DNA of 64,000 nt from Candidatus Latescibacterota bacterium (lineage in GTDB: Bacteria; Latescibacterota; UBA2968; UBA8231), in the NCBI GenBank assembly GCA_022819745.1, contig JAJEGS010000056.1, positions 1 through 64,000 on the forward strand. Reading direction: 5' to 3'. Shown piece after piece: positions 34,476 to 41,300 of this stretch. The notes below the pieces were generated by a model. It was not told the origin of the DNA and ran no database searches. It saw only the letters and a program-made list of their open reading frames with translations. Both the position numbers and the translations under genes were made by a program. Each line of letters starts with the position of its first letter. The first letter of the stretch is position 1.

Positions 34476-34732
34476 GCGGCAGCCTCTTCGTCGATAATTC
34501 CCACGATCACACTTCTACACGGCGGCCGCTCGGCTCCGGTCACCTCGGCCCCAGCGGCCCCTGACTGCACGACCAGCACTTTACTGCCGATTCCCGCCTG
34601 GACCCCATCCACCGCCACCTGCAAAGCGCCACTCGCCTCGTCTTCGGGACGCACTACCATGATCTTTTGCCCGGCGAGCAAGGGATGTTTGCTGCTGGCG
34701 ACTACGTGGCCAATGACGCGGCAGACCCTCAT
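34472..34732 (-). CDS. EutN/CcmL-type microcompartment vertex protein (second of three)
   Basis: 86 residues: MRVCRVIGHVVASSKHPLLA, GQKIMVV, then ALQVAVDGVQAGIGSKVLVV and SVIVGIIDEE. The D-G-V-x-A-G-x-G-x-x-V-L-V motif is the hallmark of EutN/CcmL pentamers. Overlaps both neighbouring vertex genes by 4 bp, so the three products are made in coupled, probably similar amounts. Three different vertex paralogues occur in some known compartments, notably those of Planctomycetes-type sugar-degrading loci. Confidence 0.92.
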   Translation of the reverse strand: MRVCRVIGHVVASSKHPLLAGQKIMVVRPEDEASGALQVAVDGVQAGIGSKVLVVQSGAAGAEVTGAERPPCRSVIVGIIDEEAAA

Positions 34733-35031
34733 GCGACTTGTTTTTCTATTGGGCGTCCAAACGCCTGTAGCGAATCCACGATGCCGATGATCAGAGCATC
34801 TACTGGCATCTGATCCATGCCCGGTGCCTGCCGCGCCGAGCTACCCTGTACGACGACGACGAGTTCGCCCTCGCCCGCTTGCACGCCGTCAATGCAGACG
34901 AGGTGTTTTTGCGTGCGCTGCAAACCTTCGGGTGTGGCGGCGAGAATTTCGACTATTAAGAGTTTCTCGCCCTCGATGGCATCTACCTTGGCGCTGGAGA
35001 CCACGTGCCCTTTGACGAGGCCGAGTATCAC
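34729..35031 (-). CDS. EutN/CcmL-type microcompartment vertex protein (first of three)
   Basis: 100 residues: MILGLVKGHVVSSAKVDAIE, GEKLLIVE, LVCIDGVQAGEGELVVVVQG and VDALIIGIVDSL. A typical BMC-P protein of slightly long form. Its start overlaps the 3' end of ispH by 4 bp (ATGA-type), so it is read from the same message as the isoprenoid enzyme. In most genomes such genes sit with BMC-H shell genes and enzymes; here the visible partner is IspH. Confidence 0.93.
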   Translation of the reverse strand: MILGLVKGHVVSSAKVDAIEGEKLLIVEILAATPEGLQRTQKHLVCIDGVQAGEGELVVVVQGSSARQAPGMDQMPVDALIIGIVDSLQAFGRPIEKQVA

Positions 35032-36284
35032 GGGCTTTCCTCAAAAAGCTGCAGGCTGGCACCGTCAAGTTCTTGTGCGTCGTACCCGTATAAGCCGGCG
35101 ACCTTCTCTAGCACTTGGTTCATGAGGATATCCGGGCAGGACGCGCCCGAGGTGATGATCAGCCGCACGGGCAGGGGACGCGGCAGCCAGTCTTCACTCT
35201 CGGTTATTTTCTTAGTGTGGACATCGAAATGGCGGATGCGCTGGTCCGATAGGATCTCGTCGCTGTTGGCGATGAGGAAGCTCGGCATGGATTGGAGGCA
35301 CAGCTCGACTAAATGCGAGGTGTTCGAGCTATTGTAGCCGCCGACAACCAGCGCCAAATCAGCGCCGGAACTTAGCAGCGAGCGCGTAGCGTTTTGGTTT
35401 TGGTGGGTGGCGTAGCACAAGGTGTCGTTGGTGTCGGCGCAGTGGTAGTCGAGGTTTTCTTCGCCATAGCGCTGGCGCATGGCGCGGCGCAAAATGGCGG
35501 CCACTTCCTGCGTTTCCTCGGCGAGCATGGTCGTCTGGTTGACCACGGCCACTCGCTCTAGGTCCTTTTGTGGGTCGAAACCCTCTGAGCTTTTGCCGGC
35601 AAAGGTGCGCTCAAAGTCGGCGAACGGCATCACTCCCGTGATGTACGCGGCTACCTTCTCGGCTTCGGCGGCGTCGAACACCACTAGGGTTTTGGTGTGT
35701 TCATCGGTGTGCGAATGAGTCGCTTGGGTCTCTGCGTGGTTGTACTTGCCGTGGATGATGATAGTATAGCCTTGACGGCCTAGCTCCTCGCCGCGCTTCC
35801 ACACCTTGGACACAAAGGGGCAGGTGGTATCGTAGTTTTCTCGGTATTCCTCGGATTCGATGTCGATGCCGCTTTGGCGGAGCGAGTCCTCGATCTGCAT
35901 GGTGGTGCCAAAGGCCGGGATGAGCGCGATGTCGTCGCTGCTCATCTCCTCTTCGGAGACTTGGCGGTCCCCCTCGGGGTCGTAGATGAAGCGGACGCCT
36001 TGCTTTTTGAGGTCGTTGTTGACCAAGGGGTTGTGGATGATCTCGCTGACTAGGTACGTATTGCGATCGGGGTTTTCCTTGAGGGCTGAAAAGGCCATGT
36101 GAATGGCCCGCTCGACCCCGAAGCAAAAGCCAAAGTGCCGGGGGATTAAGACCTGTAGCTGGCCGATTTGCAGGAGCGTCGGGCACAGCGAACGCTTGCC
36201 GTTTTTCAGGCGGTAGTCCTTGACGCGCTGGATAATGGGGCCGGCGTAGTGATTGGGGACCCGATCGAATTGCGGATACGCCAT
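35028..36284 (-). CDS. ispH: 4-hydroxy-3-methylbut-2-enyl diphosphate reductase, long form
   Basis: 418 residues of IspH/LytB, the last enzyme of the MEP pathway, making isopentenyl and dimethylallyl diphosphate. Three cysteines for the 4Fe-4S cluster are visible in HFGFCFGVERA (C54), YDTTCPFVSKVW (C155) and DTLCYATHQNQNAT. The substrate-binding segment IITSGASCPD lies near the C-terminus. It has a ~45-residue N-terminal extension before the first cysteine (YAGPIIQRVKDYRLKNGKRS), as in cyanobacterial and plant IspH (about 400 residues), rather than the 310-residue E. coli form. ATG 36284 has AAGGAG upstream. It is first in an operon with three microcompartment vertex genes, with a 4-bp overlap. 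Confidence 0.95.
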   Translation of the reverse strand: MAYPQFDRVPNHYAGPIIQRVKDYRLKNGKRSLCPTLLQIGQLQVLIPRHFGFCFGVERAIHMAFSALKENPDRNTYLVSEIIHNPLVNNDLKKQGVRFIYDPEGDRQVSEEEMSSDDIALIPAFGTTMQIEDSLRQSGIDIESEEYRENYDTTCPFVSKVWKRGEELGRQGYTIIIHGKYNHAETQATHSHTDEHTKTLVVFDAAEAEKVAAYITGVMPFADFERTFAGKSSEGFDPQKDLERVAVVNQTTMLAEETQEVAAILRRAMRQRYGEENLDYHCADTNDTLCYATHQNQNATRSLLSSGADLALVVGGYNSSNTSHLVELCLQSMPSFLIANSDEILSDQRIRHFDVHTKKITESEDWLPRPLPVRLIITSGASCPDILMNQVLEKVAGLYGYDAQELDGASLQLFEESP

Positions 36285-36422
36285 GCGAAGCTCCTTCGTA
36301 AAATTGCGCTAGAAATACATAGTACAGTATCAGGTTAAGCTGTCAATAGCGCACCCTGCTCGGAGCCGGGCGATTGGTTATATTGTCCGGCGTTGAATTT
36401 ACCTGTACGGGAGTGTCAACCT

Positions 36423-37502
36423 ATGAAATTCGTCATTCGCGCCGGAGGGGTCGGCACGCGGCTGTGGCCCTATAGCCGAGCGCACAAGCCCAAGCAGTTC
36501 CACTGCATGGCCGGCGAGCAGACCATGCTGCAAGACGCGGTCGCCCGCATTGGTGCGATTGCTGCGCCAGCCGATGTGTACATATCGACCGGACACCTGT
36601 TGCAGTCGCTGGTGAGCGAGCAGGTGCCGACGCTGCCGCCAGAGCAGCTCATCGTCGAGCCGGCGCTGCGCAATACCGGACCGGCCATCGGTTTGGAGTG
36701 CGCGCTGTTAGAGGCCCGCCATCCGGGCTGCACGGTCGCCAGCTTGGGATCGGATCACTACATAGGTCGGCCCGAGGAGTTCTGCCGCTTGTTACAGGTC
36801 GCCGACCAGGCCCTAAATGAACGGTCCGACTACTTGTTTACGCTTGGGGTCAAGCCGACGCGCGCTGAGACTGGCTATGGCTACATCCGCCGCGGTCCCA
36901 TGCTGGCAGAGGTGCACGGGACGCCGGTGTACGAAGTTGTCGAGTTCACGGAAAAGCCTGCCGCACAAGAGGCGGCTGAGTACGCGGCGAGCGGTCACTA
37001 TTTATGGAACAGCAACATGTTTGTCTGGAAGGCCGCGACCGTGCTGGAGCTTTTCGCCCGCTTTGAGCCGGACATGTATGCTGGGTTACAGCGCATCCAA
37101 GTTGCTGTTGGCACGCCGGAAGAAGAAGCGGTCATCGCTCGCGAGTATCCAAAGCTCAAGCCGATTTCCATCGACCACGCCTTGGTCGAGCGCGCTCCCA
37201 AGGTAGCCACTTTAGAGGCGGATATCGACTGGGGCGACATCGGCTCTTGGGCGGCGCTGACGGACGTATTGCCGACGGATGACGCGGGTAATTTGCTATC
37301 GGGCGAGGTGGTGGCGTTGGACGCGGCCCGTTCGACAGTGTACGGGCAGGCCGACAAAATCGTCCTGCTATTGGGAGTGGAGGACTTGGTGGTGGTGGAT
37401 ACTGAAGACGCGCTACTGGTGTGTGCGAAGGGGGCAGCTCAGCAGGTGAAAGACGCGGTGGATCTCTTAAAAGAAAAGCAGGGGTACGAGAAATACCTCT
37501 AG
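36423..37502 (+). CDS. manC: Mannose-1-phosphate guanylyltransferase
   Basis: 359 residues from ATG 36423 (GGGAGTG upstream). The nucleotidyltransferase signature is MKFVIRAGGVGTRLWPYSR, with the usual second motif KPKQF. Later come ILFTLGVKPTRAETGYGYI-type, VVEFTEKP and YLWNSNMFVWKA, all diagnostic for GDP-mannose pyrophosphorylases. The enzyme makes GDP-mannose from mannose-1-phosphate and GTP for polysaccharides and protein glycosylation. The length fits a single-domain enzyme without the phosphomannose isomerase domain of bifunctional AlgA types. An imperfect copy of its last 12 codons lies 1.8 kb downstream, see the repeats at 37462 and 39289. Confidence 0.93.
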   Translation: MKFVIRAGGVGTRLWPYSRAHKPKQFHCMAGEQTMLQDAVARIGAIAAPADVYISTGHLLQSLVSEQVPTLPPEQLIVEPALRNTGPAIGLECALLEARHPGCTVASLGSDHYIGRPEEFCRLLQVADQALNERSDYLFTLGVKPTRAETGYGYIRRGPMLAEVHGTPVYEVVEFTEKPAAQEAAEYAASGHYLWNSNMFVWKAATVLELFARFEPDMYAGLQRIQVAVGTPEEEAVIAREYPKLKPISIDHALVERAPKVATLEADIDWGDIGSWAALTDVLPTDDAGNLLSGEVVALDAARSTVYGQADKIVLLLGVEDLVVVDTEDALLVCAKGAAQQVKDAVDLLKEKQGYEKYL

Positions 37503-37518
37503 GTTCACTCCACTTCGA
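37462..37518. repeat. Direct repeat copy 1 (manC 3' end plus dioxygenase-like tail)
   Basis: 57 bp spanning the last codons of manC and the following 16 bp. It matches 39289-39342 with four substitutions and one 3-bp in-frame gap; TACCTCTAGGTTCACTCCAC is identical in both. The two copies bracket the ECF sigma operon. Confidence 0.9.
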
Positions 37519-37594
37519 TGTTGACGCCCCACATCGTCGGCATGAGATGGCGCTGGACGCGGCCCCTGGCATCGTGGTCTAGGGACGCACGCCT
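37505..37594 (-). pseudogene. Possible C-terminal remnant of a deleted gene
   Basis: On the minus strand the frame ending at TGA 37507-37505 encodes RGRVQRHLMPTMWGVNIEVE and reads open to about 37637, without start or ribosome site. The final V-E-stop shares its DNA with the end of the dioxygenase gene at 39329 (direct repeat). It may be the tail of a second gene lost from this spot. Short, so uncertain. Confidence 0.35.
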
Positions 37595-37636
37595 AAAAAT
37601 ACCCCGTCGAGCCGGACGGAGTTTGAGCCGCCCGGA

Positions 37637-37816
37637 TCAACCCATCCAGAAGCCCTTGCGGTGCGACACCCCCAGCACTTTTTGGCACTCGCTGCAAAAA
37701 TAGAGGAATCTGACGCCGAGGTGGCTGGATATTTTTTGCGCCAGCAAGCGGGTAATCGCGCTTTCACAATGGGGGCAGATGGGATCCTGCTGCGTCGTTT
37801 CGACAATCTCTATCAC
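37637..37816 (-). CDS. Small zinc-ribbon protein
   Basis: 59 residues from GTG 37816, chosen because AAGGAGG lies 6 nt upstream and this start avoids overlap with the upstream gene. Two CxxC pairs, CPHCESAITRLL and FCSECQKVLGVS, form a zinc ribbon. The end HRKGFWMG is basic/aromatic. Similar small zinc ribbons act in protein or nucleic-acid contacts, but no function can be assigned. It is the last gene of the sigma/anti-sigma/YbjQ operon. Confidence 0.7.
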   Translation of the reverse strand: MIEIVETTQQDPICPHCESAITRLLAQKISSHLGVRFLYFCSECQKVLGVSHRKGFWMG

Positions 37817-37829
37817 TGGACTCCTCCTT

Positions 37830-38150
37830 TTATTCATCTTCAACCCAGACGGCGGTGCCGTAGGCCAGCAATTCGGCCGCCGTGCCCATGACTTGGGAAG
37901 TGGCGAAGCGGGTCGAGACGACGGCGTTGGCCCCTAGGCGAGTGGCCTCGGTGCGCATGCGGTCGAGGGACTGCTCGCGCGATTCGGCCATGAGCTTGGT
38001 GTACTGGAGGATCTCACCGCCCATCAAGTTCTTCAGGCCGGCCATGATATCCTTGCCGATGTGCCGGGTGCGAATGGTATTGCCGCGCACAAGGCCGAAG
38101 GTTTTGACGATTTTCTTGCTGGGTATGTGGCTGGTTGTGGTGATAATCAT
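37830..38150 (-). CDS. YbjQ/UPF0145 family protein
   Basis: 106 residues matching the YbjQ (DUF74, heavy-metal-binding domain) family: IITTTSHIPSKKIVKTFGLV, RGNTIRTRHIGKDIMAGLKN, LMGGEILQYTKLMAESREQS and LGANAVVSTRFATSQVMGTA. Typical full length for the family, which forms pentamer-like rings; its role is unknown. Preceded by AAGGAGG inside the end of the anti-sigma gene, whose stop it overlaps by 4 bp. Confidence 0.93.
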   Translation of the reverse strand: MIITTTSHIPSKKIVKTFGLVRGNTIRTRHIGKDIMAGLKNLMGGEILQYTKLMAESREQSLDRMRTEATRLGANAVVSTRFATSQVMGTAAELLAYGTAVWVEDE

Positions 38151-38587
38151 CTTCTCACCTCCTTATAAGGGTCGGATTTGCGGGTTTTCAGTTTTTCTCT
38201 GAGCACGGAAAAGAGGAGCATGGCCAGGCCAATCCACACGGTGGCGGTGGCAATTTTGGGCACGTTCCACTCGCCGTGCTGGACGAACTGGTAGATGGCG
38301 TAGAGCACCAACAGGGCGCAGCCGCCGCCGACCAGGAGGAGCCCGGCGTTGCGGCTAAAGCGGCTGAAGGGGCTCTGCCACAGTTGGTCGAGCACTTGGT
38401 CGTGGGACTCGGCGAATTTGAGACTGGCGATGTGCGCCGCGCTGCTGCGTAGCTGCTCGTATTCGCGGCGGAATTCAGCGTCGCGCACCAGCAGGTCGTT
38501 AGCTTCGGCCGCTTCTTCGGGCGTCAGTTCCTGGTCAATCAGGCTCGAGAGCAGGCGCTGGCGTCTCTCGCATTGTGCGTCGTTCAT
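38147..38587 (-). CDS. Anti-sigma factor, RseA-like
   Basis: 146 residues. The N-terminal ~60 (RRQRLLSSLIDQELTPEEAA; NDLLVRDAEFRREYEQLRSS) is a helical anti-sigma domain of the RseA/zf-HC2-like kind, but without the HxxxCxxC zinc site. Two TM segments follow (AGLLLVGGGCALLVLYAIYQ; ATATVWIGLAMLLFSVL), then a short basic tail. It should hold the ECF sigma factor at the inner membrane until a signal releases it. It starts 21 bp after the sigma gene. RseA has one TM segment; two suggest that both ends face the cytoplasm, so sensing would be within the membrane (inference). Confidence 0.82.
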   Translation of the reverse strand: MNDAQCERRQRLLSSLIDQELTPEEAAEANDLLVRDAEFRREYEQLRSSAAHIASLKFAESHDQVLDQLWQSPFSRFSRNAGLLLVGGGCALLVLYAIYQFVQHGEWNVPKIATATVWIGLAMLLFSVLREKLKTRKSDPYKEVRR

Positions 38588-38608
38588 TGGCCCATCTCCT
38601 GGGTTATG

Positions 38609-39148
38609 TTATTTGGCGTATTGTGCAGCAAAGGCTTTGCGCGCGTGGTAGAGGCGGCTCATGACTGTGCCGCGCGGGATTTGCAGCCGCTGGGCAATGC
38701 CGTCGTAGTTGAGCCCTTCGATGTACTTCATGACGAGGATTTCCCTGAATTCTGCTTTGATACGCCTCAGGGCATCCCACACCTGCGCTTGCTCCTCGCG
38801 TGCTTCGAGCAGGAAGTCGGGTTTTTCGACCGGGTGTGTAGTGGCAGTCTCGGCGGCGAGCCGTTCCTCATATTGTGCGGCGGTCTGCCTTCTGGCGATG
38901 CGGTTGAGGCAGTGGTTGCGCAAGATGCGGTAAAACCAGGGATAGAAGGCGTCTAGGCTAGCGAGGCGGCGTATAGCGACAAAGGCCTTGCCAAAGGCGT
39001 CTTGGCAGGCGTCAGCTGCCTCTTCGCGATTGCCCAGCAGGGCGATGGCGTGCACGTAGGCCTCGCGGCGGAATTTCTCAAAGAGAAATTCAAAGCCGCG
39101 CACATCGCGTTGGTCGAGGCAAAGCCTGATCGCTGTCTGTTCGTCCAT
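38609..39148 (-). CDS. RNA polymerase ECF-type sigma factor
   Basis: 179 residues from ATG 39148 (AAGGAGA 11 nt upstream); a start at 39202 would add 18 residues. Region 2 reads FEFLFEKFRREAYVHAIALL and SLDAFYPWFYRILRNHCLNR. Region 4 reads LVMKYIEGLNYDGIAQRLQI and PRGTVMSRLYHARKAFAA, which is the DNA-contacting helix-turn-helix for the -35 box. It directs transcription of a stress regulon, probably including its own operon. The next gene is its anti-sigma factor. Confidence 0.95.
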   Translation of the reverse strand: MDEQTAIRLCLDQRDVRGFEFLFEKFRREAYVHAIALLGNREEAADACQDAFGKAFVAIRRLASLDAFYPWFYRILRNHCLNRIARRQTAAQYEERLAAETATTHPVEKPDFLLEAREEQAQVWDALRRIKAEFREILVMKYIEGLNYDGIAQRLQIPRGTVMSRLYHARKAFAAQYAK

Positions 39149-39288
39149 GGCGCTCGTTTCTCCTTCTGTAGGATTAAACAGACGAGCGAAGAGAATATTC
39201 AAAAAAAGGTCGAGAGAATTTAGACAGTGATAGGGGCGGCATTTGCGCTGTGAGCCGTAGGGAGGAGTGCGCCCTCAAGCACTAGGTC

Positions 39289-39342
39289 ATCTCAAAGAAA
39301 AACAGGGGTGCGAGAAGTACCTCTAGGTTCACTCCACGTCGA
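39289..39342. repeat. Direct repeat copy 2 (manC 3' relic plus dioxygenase 3' end)
   Basis: 54 bp matching 37462-37518. Read on the plus strand it encodes HLKEKQGCEKYL and stop, against LLKEKQGYEKYL and stop at the true manC end; a stop codon lies just before it, so it is only a 12-codon relic. The 3' part is the end of the dioxygenase gene on the minus strand. Confidence 0.9.
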
Positions 39343-40087
39343 GGATATAGCGCGCTAGCGGCGAGAGCCGTTGGTCTGTTGCGGGCCGCAAGTACTCGCG
39401 CTGGTTGGTCTGTTGCGGGTGCTCGCGGGCGATAAAGGCGCAGTGCAGGGTGCGGCGAGGGTCGCTGCTGTCGTTGCGATACGAGCTGTGCCAGAGGCTG
39501 CCGTTGAATATGGCGACTGAGCCGGCGCGGCCCGTTAGCTGCACTTGCTCGGGGTGATCGGCCAAGCGGTCGTCCATGTAGTCGGTGATTCTGCCGGGTT
39601 TGCGGTGGCTGCCGGGGACGCAGCGGGTCGCGCCGTTGGCCTCGGTGAAATCGTCGAGCATCCACATGGAGTTGACGACGTGATACGGCCCGCCAGGCGC
39701 GGTGGGTTGCCCCCAATCCGCGTGCAGGATCTGCAAGCCGTTGCCGGGCAGTGGATCGTGCCCATTGAGCGAGTGCAGCTTAAACGGCCGCTGCAAGACG
39801 TGAAAGACCGCGGTCAGCAGTGTTGGTTGTAGGTACACAGCGTCGAAGACCGTCCCCTTGTTGACCAAATCGGCGAGGCGGCGCACGCCCTCCATCTGGG
39901 CGACCTCAGTACCGGCTTCGTCGCCCTCGCGGGCAAAGATCGCGTCAAAAGCGTGGCGCAACTCGGCTAGCCAGTCGGGCGCGATGACTCCTTCCAAAAT
40001 GATGAAGCCGTCGGTGTCCAATGCGCTGCATTGCGCGGGCGTCAGCGGCTGGGGGATGAAGCCTCGTTGCAACAATTCGCTGTCCAA
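39329..40087 (-). CDS. Phytanoyl-CoA dioxygenase (PhyH) family protein
   Basis: 252 residues starting at TTG 40087 with GAGGA upstream. The PhyH double-stranded beta-helix is recognisable: N-terminal LDTDGFIILEGVIAPDWLAE, iron-binding HADWG (HxD), GATRCVPGSHRKPGRITDYM, and the distal histidine in AIFNGSLWHSSYRNDSS with a following arginine for 2-oxoglutarate. All Fe(II)/2OG ligands seem present, so it is likely an active hydroxylase. Substrates in this very broad family range from lipids to small polar metabolites, and nothing here fixes one. It stands alone on its strand, between a possible segmental duplication and a palindromic element. Confidence 0.9.
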   Translation of the reverse strand: MDSELLQRGFIPQPLTPAQCSALDTDGFIILEGVIAPDWLAELRHAFDAIFAREGDEAGTEVAQMEGVRRLADLVNKGTVFDAVYLQPTLLTAVFHVLQRPFKLHSLNGHDPLPGNGLQILHADWGQPTAPGGPYHVVNSMWMLDDFTEANGATRCVPGSHRKPGRITDYMDDRLADHPEQVQLTGRAGSVAIFNGSLWHSSYRNDSSDPRRTLHCAFIAREHPQQTNQREYLRPATDQRLSPLARYILDVE

Positions 40088-40116
40088 AGCGGATGTTCCT
40101 CTGATTTTTTTAATAT

Positions 40117-40146
40117 GTAGGGGGTGGTTTGTAAACCGCCCCCTAC
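40117..40146. repeat. REP-like palindrome
   Basis: GTAGGGGGTGGTTT (40117-40130) and AAACCGCCCCCTAC (40133-40146) form a 14-bp stem with one G-T pair and a 2-base spacer. It overlaps the stop codon of the aminotransferase. It has no T run after it in the direction of transcription, so it looks more like a dispersed REP/MITE-type element than a classical terminator. Confidence 0.55.
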
Positions 40147-41300
40147 ACCTGTTGCGCGAATTCGCAGATAGTGGTCACGCCGCGGCGGATGTGCTCTTCG
40201 GAGGCGGCGATGGAGATGCGCACGTGGTCGCGGCATATCTGGCCGAAGGTGCTGCCCGGGGCCACGGCCACGCGCTTTTCTTTGAGCAGCCGGACGGCGA
40301 ATTCGCCAGAGTCCATGCCGGCCGCGGAGATGTCGATCATCAGGTAGATCGCGCCGCCTGGGGTGTAGTGGTACAAGCCGTATTCTCGCAGGACGTCGAG
40401 GGCGATGTCGCGGCGGCGCGCATAGGCGCGGCACATGGCGGCTACGTCGTCTTGCGGGCCGTCGAGCGCGTCTGCTGACGCGAGTTGGGAGAACCCTGTG
40501 CCACACGAGATAAACGGCTCTTGGAGCTTGGTGGCTATTTCGATGTACTCGGGATTGGCACGGGTGAAGCCGACTCGGTAGCCGGTCATGGCGTAGCTTT
40601 TGGACATGCCGGAGACGACGATGGTGCGGCCGTCCGCGTCGTGCGGCAGGGCGCTCTGATGCGGTTGGTCGAAGACGATCTGACCGTAGATCTCGTCGGA
40701 CAGCACCCACAAATCATGGCGCTGGGCTAAGGCCATGAGCTCGCGCATTAACACCTCGTCGTACACTTGGCCGGTGGGGTTGGAAGGCGTGCAGAGGAGG
40801 AGGAGCTTGGTGCGAGGGCTGACCAAGCGGTCGATTTCGTCGAGGTCGGGCAGAAAGTGGTTTTCCGCCCGCAGATTGTAAAAGACGGGTCGGCCGTGGA
40901 CGATGGAGACGGCCATCTCGTAGTTGGGCCAGCCTGGGTCGGGCAACAAGACCTCGTCGCCTGGTTCGAGTAGGGAGAGGAAAGAGGTCGCCACGCTCAT
41001 GACCGCGCCGGGGGTGACGAGAATGTTTTCGCTGGTGGTTGGCACGCCGGTGCGGCGCTCGAAGTGGCGGGCCGCGGCCGCGCGCAACGCATCGACTCCG
41101 GCGTTGGGGACGTACTTGGTGTGGCCGGCGCGCGCGTAGCGGCAGGTGGCTTCGACGATGGACTCTGGGGTGGCAAAATCGGGTTGCCCGACTTCGAGGT
41201 GGATGACCTCGCCTGTCTTTTCGACGGCCCAGGCCAAGTCCATGATCTCGCGGATGCCCGAGCGGGGAATGGCCGCGGGGATGCGGGCAAAAGGCTTCAT
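40143..41300 (-). CDS. Class I/II PLP-dependent aminotransferase
   Basis: 385 residues from ATG 41300, which overlaps the upstream stop by 4 bp; a longer open frame runs back into the neighbour and is rejected. Fold-type I aminotransferase motifs: VIHLEVGQPDFATPESIVEA, KYVPNAGVDALRAA, LLLLCTPSNPTGQVYDEVL, DEIYGQIVF, and the PLP lysine in VVSGMSKSYAMTGYRVGFTR. The C-terminal arginine in HVRISIAASEEHI should bind the substrate carboxylate. It resembles aspartate/aromatic aminotransferases. The coupled aspartate-dehydrogenase-like gene suggests a joint amino acid pathway. Confidence 0.93.
   Translation of the reverse strand: MKPFARIPAAIPRSGIREIMDLAWAVEKTGEVIHLEVGQPDFATPESIVEATCRYARAGHTKYVPNAGVDALRAAAARHFERRTGVPTTSENILVTPGAVMSVATSFLSLLEPGDEVLLPDPGWPNYEMAVSIVHGRPVFYNLRAENHFLPDLDEIDRLVSPRTKLLLLCTPSNPTGQVYDEVLMRELMALAQRHDLWVLSDEIYGQIVFDQPHQSALPHDADGRTIVVSGMSKSYAMTGYRVGFTRANPEYIEIATKLQEPFISCGTGFSQLASADALDGPQDDVAAMCRAYARRRDIALDVLREYGLYHYTPGGAIYLMIDISAAGMDSGEFAVRLLKEKRVAVAPGSTFGQICRDHVRISIAASEEHIRRGVTTICEFAQQV

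Noticed and set aside
37579..37843. Longer or alternative frames over the zinc-ribbon gene
   Set aside because: The GTG at 37816 has a strong AAGGAGG site and keeps both CxxC pairs; the 75-residue frame in another phase destroys them.
39282..39716. 144-residue minus-strand frame inside the dioxygenase gene
   Set aside because: Arg-rich shadow frame without motifs; the PhyH frame carries HxD and distal His.
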